Positions 1 through 6,021 of a stretch of 6,638 bases of DNA are shown here, piece after piece; the first letter of the stretch is position 1; the number at the start of each line of letters is the position of its first letter. The DNA is taken from contig CAZBGV010000175.1 of NCBI GenBank assembly GCA_964491485.1, positions 1 through 6,638 of the forward strand, in the 5' to 3' direction. The DNA is from IDS-8 sp964491485 (GTDB lineage Bacteria; Pseudomonadota; Gammaproteobacteria; Steroidobacterales; Woeseiaceae). Below the pieces are notes generated by a model. The model was not told the origin of the DNA. It searched no databases and was given only the letters and a program-made list of their open reading frames with translations. The position numbers and the translations under genes were made by a program.

Positions 1-57
1 CGCATGGCGGGCTCCTACGGGTGCCTTCGTTCGGTCGCCCGCATGGCGGGCTCCTGC
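1..57 (-). repeat. Two tandem REP-like palindromic repeat units (first cut by window edge)
   Basis: Read on the minus strand, a unit begins GCAGGAGC at 57 and the next begins GTAGGAGC at 18, giving a 39-base period; the second unit is truncated by the window edge. Each unit has a perfect 6-base hairpin, GCCCGC-CAT-GCGGGC (37-51 for the complete copy), followed by a tail reading GACCGAACGAAGGCACCC. The GTAG/GGAG head plus GC-rich palindrome is the layout of REP elements mobilised by RAYT transposases in gammaproteobacteria. The units lie about 50 bases beyond the stop codon of the signalling operon, a usual place for REPs, where the hairpin could limit 3' decay or read-through. A near-identical copy in the opposite orientation lies at 5967-6003. 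The repeat is seen directly; the REP/RAYT assignment is inference. Confidence 0.75.
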
Positions 58-110
58 GGGCACGCGGCCTTGTTCGGCGGTGGCGGTGAGGCGCGCGGTG
101 CGCGGGGGCG

Positions 111-2000
111 TCAGGAGGCGATGGCGGCGCGGCGGCGCCTGCGCTGCGACTCGCACCAGGCGAGGAACTCGGCCTCGGGCAGCGGCCGCTGGATGTAGAA
201 GCCCTGGCCCAGGTCGCAGCCGAAACGCCGCACGGCCTCCAGCTGCTCCCGGGTTTCGATGCCTTCGGCGACCACTTCGAGGTTCATGGCCTTGCCGAGC
301 GCGATGATGGCCTGCACGACGCGCTCGTTGCTCGGCGATTCCGCAAGGCGCTCGACGAAGGACTGATCGATTTTCAGCGTCTGGGCGGGAAGCTCCGCGA
401 GATACGCGAGCGAGGAATAGCCGGTGCCGAAGTCGTCGATGTGGATGCCGACGCCGAGGCCCGAAAGGTCGTTGAGGACGGGCCTCGCCACGGTGAGGTC
501 CTCGAGCAGCGCGGTTTCGGTGAGCTCGAGGTTGATGAGCCTCTCGCCCAGCCGATAGTCCCGCAATATGGACTGGACGAGGCTCACGAGCTTGCCGTTG
601 CGCAGCTGGTGCGCGGACAGGTTGACGCTCACGGGCACGTCCCACCCGGTCGCCGCGCGCCAGCGGCCGATCGCATCGGCGACCCGCCGCATGATGCACT
701 CGAAGAGGATGTCGGAGATGCCCATCTCCTCGGAGAGCGGCACGAAGTCGGCGGGACCGACGATCTCGCCGCCGCGGCGGATCCAGCGCGCGAGTGCCTC
801 CGCGCCGGCGATGGAGCCGTCCGAGAGGCGGATCTGCGGCTGGAAGAAGGCGCTGATCTCGCCCGCGTCGATGGCGCGGCGCAGCTCGGCTTCCATGTCG
901 AGCCTGTGCTGAGCCCGGTTCTGCATGTCGCTCTGGTAGAACGTGATGCTGCCGTCGAGCCGCCGCATCGAGCGATGCAACGCGCCCTCGGCGCAGCGGA
1001 AGACGGCGGCGGAATCCTTGCCGTGGGCGGGATAGCGCGCCACGCCGATGCTCGCTTTGAGGAACAGGTCGCGGCCGTCGATGACGAACGGCTCCTGCAC
1101 CGTGGCCTTGACACGCTCCACCAGCTGCTCCAGAGCCGGGCCGCTGCACGCGGGAGCCACGCAGGCGAACTCGTCGGAACCGAACCGGCCCACGATGCCG
1201 CGCCACTCGGCATGTGGCTCGAACAGGTCGACCAGGCGCTTGCCCAGCGCGCGCAGGAGGCGCGTTCCCGACTCGTAGCCGAGCGTCTCGTTCAGGAAAC
1301 TGAAGCGTTCGACGTCGAGCAGGATGACGGCGGTCTCCGGCCCGGCGGCGCGGGATTCGATCAGCTGCCGCAGCTCGTCGATCAGCTTCAGCCGGTTCGG
1401 CAGCTTGGTGACGGGATCGAAGTACGCCAGCCGGTGCAGCTCGGCCGTGCGATCGCTCACGCGCTGCTCGAGCACCTCGTTCGCGCGGCGCAGCGCGAGG
1501 TCTGCATGCCACTTGCCGCACAATGCCGCGGCGAGCTGCCGGCACTCCACCGCATGAAAGGGCTTTTTGAAGAAGAAGATGCGGTCTGCCGGCGGCACCT
1601 GCTCGCCGAGGTTGTCGGGCTCGGGGCTCAGCGAGCCGGTCACGAGCACGATGTTGACGTTCGGATCGATGCGCCGGATCTGCTTCGCGGCTTCGACGCC
1701 GTCGATGCCGGGCGGCATGCGGATGTCCAGGAAGACGATCGCAAACGGGTTCTTTTCCCTGACCGCGGCGGCCACCGCCTTGACCGCCGCGGTGCCGTTG
1801 CTCCTGGTGTGCACTTCGAAGCGGGCGGCGCCCGTCTCGTCGGTGTCCTCTCCGAACAGCACCTTCTCCAGGTCGCCGAGCGTGCTGGTGGCCGCATCGG
1901 GCTCGAAGTCACGCCCGAGGCAATGCAGGTATTCACGCAGGATGAGCGCGTCGTCGTCGACCGCGAGCACGCGGTTCAGCGAAGGCGTGTTCGGCTTCAT
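111..2000 (-). CDS. Receiver-GGDEF-EAL response regulator, predicted cyclic di-GMP phosphodiesterase
   Basis: A 629-residue cytoplasmic protein, last gene of the operon. The receiver domain (about 8-160) has acidic D15-D17, phosphoacceptor D92, T121 and K146. It carries about 30 extra residues between the acidic pocket and D92 compared with CheY-type receivers. A helical linker (about 165-190, likely coiled coil) leads to a GGDEF domain (about 190-358) starting DPVTKLPNR. Its signature is GSDEF (274-278), and I see no RxxD inhibitory site just upstream, so cyclase activity is doubtful; it may bind GTP as a regulatory domain. The EAL domain (about 366-615) keeps the residues expected for hydrolysis: E401-A402-L403, N460, E492, D522-D523 in DDFGTGYSS, K543, E579 and Q599. 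Predicted role: phosphorylation-controlled breakdown of cyclic di-GMP to pGpG. The ATG overlaps the stop of the upstream receiver gene as ATGA, implying translational coupling, with a modest GGAA four bases upstream. Confidence 0.95.
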   Translation of the reverse strand: MKPNTPSLNRVLAVDDDALILREYLHCLGRDFEPDAATSTLGDLEKVLFGEDTDETGAARFEVHTRSNGTAAVKAVAAAVREKNPFAIVFLDIRMPPGIDGVEAAKQIRRIDPNVNIVLVTGSLSPEPDNLGEQVPPADRIFFFKKPFHAVECRQLAAALCGKWHADLALRRANEVLEQRVSDRTAELHRLAYFDPVTKLPNRLKLIDELRQLIESRAAGPETAVILLDVERFSFLNETLGYESGTRLLRALGKRLVDLFEPHAEWRGIVGRFGSDEFACVAPACSGPALEQLVERVKATVQEPFVIDGRDLFLKASIGVARYPAHGKDSAAVFRCAEGALHRSMRRLDGSITFYQSDMQNRAQHRLDMEAELRRAIDAGEISAFFQPQIRLSDGSIAGAEALARWIRRGGEIVGPADFVPLSEEMGISDILFECIMRRVADAIGRWRAATGWDVPVSVNLSAHQLRNGKLVSLVQSILRDYRLGERLINLELTETALLEDLTVARPVLNDLSGLGVGIHIDDFGTGYSSLAYLAELPAQTLKIDQSFVERLAESPSNERVVQAIIALGKAMNLEVVAEGIETREQLEAVRRFGCDLGQGFYIQRPLPEAEFLAWCESQRRRRRAAIAS

Positions 2001-2494
2001 GTTTCCGGCTGCACCATTCCGGCGACGTCCTCCGCGAGCCTGATGAAGGACAGCGGCTTGTTGAAATAGTGCAGCTTGAGCGGCGGCGGCACGCGCCGCT
2101 CGAGCTCGTCCCGAGCGATGTCGGAGTAGCCGGTGACGAAGATGATCTCGACTTCGGGATCGAGCCTGCGGATCTGCTGCCCGGCTTCGACGCCGTCGAT
2201 GCCGGGCGGCATGCGGACGTCGAGTATGACGACGTCGAAAGGCCGGCCTTGCTGCGCCGCCGTCGCCGCGAGATCGATGGCATCGCGGCCCTGGCTGCAG
2301 GCGACGATCTCGAAATGCGGCGGCACGACGGCATCCGGCACCGGCTCGAACAGCTCCGCCTCGAGCGTATCGAGCGCCGTCCGGTGCCCGGGGCGCTCGT
2401 TGCGGCCGAAAGCCTTGCGATAACAGTCGAGGATCAACTCGTCGTCATCGGCGATCAGGACCCGGATGTCCCTTCGCTCCTGTGTCGCGTGCAT
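1997..2494 (-). CDS. Stand-alone response regulator receiver protein
   Basis: A 165-residue single-domain protein with no DNA-binding or enzymatic output. Receiver features are complete: D16-D18 acidic pocket, phosphoacceptor D92 in LDVRMPPGIDG, T121 in VTG, and K146 in FNKP. D92, T121 and K146 fall at the same residue numbers as in the receiver of the next gene, and both share the unusual extension between the first helix and the phosphoacceptor strand (about residues 30-68). The two are therefore probably tandem duplicates. A clear Shine-Dalgarno GAGGA (2506-2502) sits seven bases before the ATG. The gene lies 18 bases after the kinase stop and overlaps the next gene by four bases. Possible roles are a phosphate sink, a relay intermediate, or a partner-binding regulator; the sequence alone does not decide. 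Confidence 0.93.
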   Translation of the reverse strand: MHATQERRDIRVLIADDDELILDCYRKAFGRNERPGHRTALDTLEAELFEPVPDAVVPPHFEIVACSQGRDAIDLAATAAQQGRPFDVVILDVRMPPGIDGVEAGQQIRRLDPEVEIIFVTGYSDIARDELERRVPPPLKLHYFNKPLSFIRLAEDVAGMVQPET

Positions 2495-2512
2495 CGTCCT
2501 GTCCTCGCTCGC

Positions 2513-4426
2513 TCAGGCGGCCGGCAGCAGCACGTGAAATGCGGCACCGCGCCCGGGGCCGTCGCTTTCGGCCAGGATGCGCCCGCCCATTGCCGCGACC
2601 GAATTGGCGCACCAATGCAGCCCGAGCCCGGCAAACTCGCTCGGCTGCTTGGAGGTGAAGCCCCTCTGGAAAATGCGCTGGCTCTCGGCCACGGTGAACC
2701 CGCAGCCGGAGTCGCGCACGGTCACGCGCACCATCGACCGTTCCCCGATCGGGTCGAGGGCCGCGCTCACCTCGATGCGGCCGCCGCCGGTGCCGCCGCG
2801 GCGGATCGCCTCGAACGCGTTCAGGATGACGTTCCCGAGCACCTGCGCGAGCCCCACCCGGTGCGCGCGAACGCGGAATCGCTCGAGGTCCCGCTGCACG
2901 TCGAGGGTGACGCCGTGCTCCTCCTTGTCGGGGAGCACCAGGACGGCTTCTTCCACGACCTCGGCGAGCGGCAGCTTTTCCATGACCGGCGGCACCTTCG
3001 CGAAACGCTCCTGGTCCGTGAGGATGGCTTCCACCTGGTGCGCCTGCCGGGACGCGATGTTCAGGTCCTCGAGCGCGCTTTCGCGAGTCGCATCGACGTG
3101 CTCGAAGGCCGAGCGGATATAGGCCAGCAGCTTCTCCCGCCGCTCGGGCGGGCATTCTGGATCGCCGAGCTCGGCGGCCGCCTGCGGAATGCGCCGCGCC
3201 GTTTCGGACTGGAACATGCGCGTGACGCGGTCGATGCCGTTGATCATCGGCGTCAGCGCGTTGCGGATGTTGTGCAGCACTTCGGCCGCCGTGTCCGCTT
3301 TGCCGGCCTTGAACGATTGCTCGAGCAGGAGACGCCGGGCCTGGTGCAGCTCGCTCGTCATGCGATCGAACTCGCGTGCCAGCGCGCCGATCTCGTCGCC
3401 GCGGTCGTCGTTCAGCATGATCGAGAGGTCGCCGCTTTCGCGTATGCCGCCGATGTGCGTCGCGAGCCGCTCCAGCGGCCGCAGGATGATACGGCGCAGG
3501 AGCTGCCACATGACCGCCGCAACGATGATTCCGGCGATGGCAAGCGACAGCACGGCGCCGTTCACGGCGCGGCCGCCGATCGCGGATACCTCGCGCGGCG
3601 AGCTCGCCTCGAGCACGATGAGCGGATCGCCCGGCAGATCGCGGAGCACGCTGTATGCCCGCACGAACTTCTCGTCGGCAACCTGCGCGATGGCCCCGGG
3701 AGCGGCCGCGGCGAGCGCCGCCGGCGGCGGCGCCGCGTCCGCCGGGAACCAGCGGAGATCGACCGCGGTGCGCTGCTCCAGGCTCTGCACCCGCGCCGCA
3801 TCGAAGAACTGGCCCAGGATCAGCGTGCCGGCGATCGGGCCCTCTTTGGCACTGGTGATGATCGGCCTCGAGCTCACCAGCATCGGGCCCTCCGAGGTCT
3901 GGAGGAAGCCGTCCATGCGGCTGTCGAGCGATGCGTGCGACAGGAGCCTGCCGAGGGTCGGTCCCGACGGATCGAGAATGCCGAGGCCATCGGGGGCGGC
4001 GAGCCCGCCGTTTTCGATCAGCGCGCCCCAGATCCTGCGGCCGCTCGTGTCGTAGATGGCGAGCAGGTCGAGATCGAGATTCGCGAGCGTCGCGAGATCG
4101 AGGTTCGAATGCACGAAACCGGGGTTTTCGCCGCGCACATAGCGCCAGGCATCGTCCCAGGGTGCCCAGTCGCCGGCGGTGGTGGCCAGCTTGTCGAGGT
4201 CGTTCCGGATCGCGCGCCGCACGCGCAGCATGTCCGTCTCGGCCGCGGAACGCTCGAGCCGGTTGAACGCGGGAGTCACGGTGCCGTGCAGGATCAGCCA
4301 GCTGAGGAGCACCATCGCCGCCATGACGGCGAGCAGCGTCAGCGACACTTTCCGTTGCAGCGAAGCTCGCGCGATCCTGCCCGCCATACGCTTCCGAGCC
4401 CCCGGGGCGGCGAGAAACTGCGGCAT
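2513..4426 (-). CDS. CHASE4-HAMP membrane sensor histidine kinase
   Basis: A 637-residue inner-membrane kinase, first gene of the operon. Using the ATG at 4426: a basic cytoplasmic N-terminus; TM1 at about 27-46; a periplasmic CHASE4 sensor from about 55 to 210, recognised by its DLDKLATTAGDWAPWDD segment and a later DLLAIYDTSGRRIWG segment; further periplasmic sequence with an Ala/Pro-rich patch; TM2 at about 289-311; HAMP at about 312-365; a DHp region with H-box LHNIRNALTP and phosphoacceptor H385. The HATPase domain has an N-box around N536, G1 DSGCGF (D572) and G2 GLGLH (600-604), ending at the C-terminus. The residue after the His is Asn, not Glu/Asp, while H+4 is Asn as in phosphatase-competent kinases. 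The His to N-box distance (about 150 residues) is long. The start is uncertain: ATG 4387 (624 residues) has a better GGAAG upstream. The open frame extends to 4771, but that would overlap the divergent gene and lacks kinase-like sequence. Confidence 0.93.
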   Translation of the reverse strand: MPQFLAAPGARKRMAGRIARASLQRKVSLTLLAVMAAMVLLSWLILHGTVTPAFNRLERSAAETDMLRVRRAIRNDLDKLATTAGDWAPWDDAWRYVRGENPGFVHSNLDLATLANLDLDLLAIYDTSGRRIWGALIENGGLAAPDGLGILDPSGPTLGRLLSHASLDSRMDGFLQTSEGPMLVSSRPIITSAKEGPIAGTLILGQFFDAARVQSLEQRTAVDLRWFPADAAPPPAALAAAAPGAIAQVADEKFVRAYSVLRDLPGDPLIVLEASSPREVSAIGGRAVNGAVLSLAIAGIIVAAVMWQLLRRIILRPLERLATHIGGIRESGDLSIMLNDDRGDEIGALAREFDRMTSELHQARRLLLEQSFKAGKADTAAEVLHNIRNALTPMINGIDRVTRMFQSETARRIPQAAAELGDPECPPERREKLLAYIRSAFEHVDATRESALEDLNIASRQAHQVEAILTDQERFAKVPPVMEKLPLAEVVEEAVLVLPDKEEHGVTLDVQRDLERFRVRAHRVGLAQVLGNVILNAFEAIRRGGTGGGRIEVSAALDPIGERSMVRVTVRDSGCGFTVAESQRIFQRGFTSKQPSEFAGLGLHWCANSVAAMGGRILAESDGPGRGAAFHVLLPAA

Positions 4427-4574
4427 TCTAGGCAGGCAGCGGCGCCAGGTGCTGTGATGCAGTCCGCTATATAAACGGCTGGACAGGCATGGGTTTTCTC
4501 CTTTCCCGGGCCGCCGGGGTAAGATGGCGCGCGGCCGGCGGGAGCGGCCGGCAGACCCACCACAGGGGCGAAAC
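4427..4574. promoter_or_regulatory. Divergent intergenic region with probable promoters for both directions
   Basis: This 148-base stretch separates the divergent kinase operon and amidohydrolase gene, so both promoters should lie here. An AT island TATATAAA (4468-4475) stands out in very GC-rich DNA and could serve as a -10 box on either strand, but I find no convincing -35 at 17 bases for it. TAAGAT (4520-4525) is another possible -10 for the plus-strand gene, also without a good -35. TGGACA (4480-4485) resembles a -35 but has no partner at normal spacing. Two self-complementary GCCGGC blocks (4534-4539 and 4547-4552) could form a short hairpin in the amidohydrolase leader. No clear operator was found. 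Confidence 0.4.
4564..4568 (+). promoter_or_regulatory. Ribosome binding site that sets the amidohydrolase start
   Basis: AGGGG lies six bases before the ATG at 4575. It supports that start over the in-frame ATG at 4524. The 17 extra residues from 4524 would be Arg/Pro-rich and would bury the signal peptide, which fits well at the N-terminus when translation begins at 4575. Confidence 0.6.
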
Positions 4575-5855
4575 ATGAGAACGACGACCACCCTCTTGCT
4601 CGCCATGCTCGCCGCCACCGGCGTGCGCGCCGACACGCTGATCCATGCCGGACGGCTGATCGACGGCGCATCGGATCGGGTTTTCACGGAGATGACGCTG
4701 CGCATCGACGGTGGCACGATCGTCGATGTCGAGAAGGGTTTTGCCGCTCCGGGCCCGAACGACACCGTCATCGACCTTTCCGGCTACACCGTGCTGCCGG
4801 GGCTCATGGACACGCACGTCCATCTCGACGGCGAATACTCCGCGGACAGCCGGCTCAAGGAATTCGTCATGAACGAGGCCGATTACGCGTTCGATGCGGC
4901 CCGCAACGCAAAGCGCACGCTCGAAGCCGGCTTTACCGTGGTACGCAATCTCGGCGACTCGTTCAACGTCACCGTGGCGCTCCGCGAGGCAATCGAGGAC
5001 GGCGACGTGCCCGGCCCGATGATCCTCACTGCCGCCAAGGCGATTGGCTCGACCGGCGGCCATGCGGATCCCACGAACGGCTGGGCGCAGGCGATCATGG
5101 GCGATCCGGGCCCGCGGGAAGGCGTCGTCAACGGCGTCGCGGACGCCCGCAAGGCGGTGCGGCAGCGCTACAAGGACGGCGCGGACTGGATCAAGGTCAC
5201 GGCGACGGGCGGTGTGCTGAGCGTCGCGAAGAACGGCAGCAACCCGCAGTTCACGCAGGAAGAGCTGGACGCGATCGTCAGCACGGCGGCGGATTACGGC
5301 CTGCGGGTCGCCGCGCACGCGCACGGCGCGGAAGGCATGAAGCGCGCCGTGCTCGCAGGCGTCGCCTCCATCGAGCACGGCACTTACATGACCGACGAGA
5401 TCATGCGCCTCATGAAGGAGCGCGGCACCTGCTACGTGCCGACCATCCTCGCCGGTCAATGGGTCGCGGAGAAGGCGGAGATCGACGGCTTCTTCCCCGA
5501 GCTCGTACGCCCCAAGGCGGCCGCCATCGGCCCGCTGATCAAGGACACCTTCCGCCGCGCGTACGAAGCCGGCGTGCCGATCGTCTTCGGCACCGACACC
5601 GGCGTCTCCGCGCACGGCGACAACGCGCGCGAGTTCGGCCTCATGGTCGAGGCCGGCATGCCGCCCATGGAAGCGATCCAGTCGGCGACCAGCGTCGCCG
5701 CGCGGTTCTTGGGGATAGAGGACACCCACGGCACGCTCGCCGCCGGCAAGCAGGCCGACGTCGTCGCGGTGCCCGGCAACCCGCTCGGGGACATCCACGT
5801 GATGGAGCGCGTCGCCTTCGTGATGAAAGCCGGCCGCGTCTACAAGCACCCCTGA
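4575..5855 (+). CDS. Secreted amidohydrolase, prolidase-like/imidazolonepropionase-like group
   Basis: A 426-residue metal-dependent hydrolase. The N-terminus is a Sec signal peptide: Arg, a Thr-rich then Leu/Ala core, and a V-R-A cleavage site after residue 19, so the mature enzyme is probably periplasmic. The amidohydrolase TIM-barrel motifs are all visible: HVH (H81, H83) after GLMDT; K207 in DWIKVTATGG, the expected carboxylated lysine bridging two metals; H248/H250 in AAHAHGAEG; H268 in SIEHGTYM; and D341 in FGTDTG. The C-terminal GTLAAGKQADVVAVPGNPL completes the beta-sandwich with the N-terminal DTLIHAGRLIDG segment. Characterised relatives in COG1228 (for example Caulobacter Cc2672 and the Sgx9260 enzymes) hydrolyse dipeptides, some with C-terminal Arg or Lys, so a dipeptidase role is likely; exact substrate is inference. 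Transcribed divergently from the kinase operon and convergent with the DmpA-type peptidase. No intrinsic terminator with a T-run follows it. Confidence 0.94.
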   Translation: MRTTTTLLLAMLAATGVRADTLIHAGRLIDGASDRVFTEMTLRIDGGTIVDVEKGFAAPGPNDTVIDLSGYTVLPGLMDTHVHLDGEYSADSRLKEFVMNEADYAFDAARNAKRTLEAGFTVVRNLGDSFNVTVALREAIEDGDVPGPMILTAAKAIGSTGGHADPTNGWAQAIMGDPGPREGVVNGVADARKAVRQRYKDGADWIKVTATGGVLSVAKNGSNPQFTQEELDAIVSTAADYGLRVAAHAHGAEGMKRAVLAGVASIEHGTYMTDEIMRLMKERGTCYVPTILAGQWVAEKAEIDGFFPELVRPKAAAIGPLIKDTFRRAYEAGVPIVFGTDTGVSAHGDNAREFGLMVEAGMPPMEAIQSATSVAARFLGIEDTHGTLAAGKQADVVAVPGNPLGDIHVMERVAFVMKAGRVYKHP

Positions 5856-5945
5856 CCGAGCGCACGATCTCGTCGCGCGAAATGGCGGCACGCCCCGTCA
5901 TACGCGCACGCTCGATGTCGCCGCTGCGCGGCCGAACGCACCCAC

Positions 5946-6003
5946 GCGACCGAAACGAAGGCACCCGTAGGAGCCCGCCATGCGGGCGACCGAACGAAGG
6001 CAC
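5946..6003 (+). repeat. REP-like repeat between convergent genes, with degenerate upstream tail
   Basis: A nearly complete unit occupies 5967-6003: GTAGGAGC head, perfect hairpin GCCCGC-CAT-GCGGGC (5973-5987), and the tail GACCGAACGAAGGCAC. Just before it, 5946-5966 repeats only the tail of a preceding unit with one extra A, so a tandem array has partly decayed here; 5925-5943 may be a still more degenerate remnant. The complete unit differs from the complete left-edge unit by a single base over 37 (GTAG versus GCAG head) and has the opposite orientation. It lies between two convergent stop codons (5855 and 6022) and its hairpin could serve as a two-way transcript end, although there is no T-tract. 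The rest of the 166-base gap shows nothing recognisable. Confidence 0.75.
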
Positions 6004-6021
6004 GAGGCTGTGAGAGACGGG

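Noticed and set aside
1..57. CRISPR-like array at the left edge
   Set aside because: The units abut with no variable spacers, there are only two, and the sequence is a GC palindrome with a REP-type head; no cas genes are present.
4..198. Small plus-strand open frame at the left edge
   Set aside because: It starts inside the REP-like repeat and runs antisense to the end of the EAL gene, with no ribosome binding site or recognisable product.
441..2069. 542-residue plus-strand open frame opposite the receiver-GGDEF-EAL gene
   Set aside because: It is antisense to a gene with clear domains, has an Arg/Ala/Asp/His-rich composition typical of GC-rich shadow frames, and shows no recognisable motif.
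2069..4474. 801-residue plus-strand open frame opposite the kinase and bare receiver genes
   Set aside because: Same reasoning: low-complexity Arg/Ala/Glu/His-rich translation lying fully antisense to two well-supported genes, with no independent signal.
4534..4552. Hairpin from two GCCGGC blocks considered as a terminator
   Set aside because: It lies in the leader of the amidohydrolase with no T-run after it, and each block is self-complementary by chance-prone GC composition.
4427..4771. N-terminal extension of the kinase frame up to 4771
   Set aside because: It would overlap the amidohydrolase start by about 200 bases on the opposite strand, and the extra 115 residues show no domain or membrane segment; the signal-anchor segment begins just after the ATG at 4426 or 4387.
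4467..5891. 474-residue minus-strand open frame opposite the amidohydrolase
   Set aside because: Antisense shadow of a gene with complete metal-binding motifs; no family resemblance seen.
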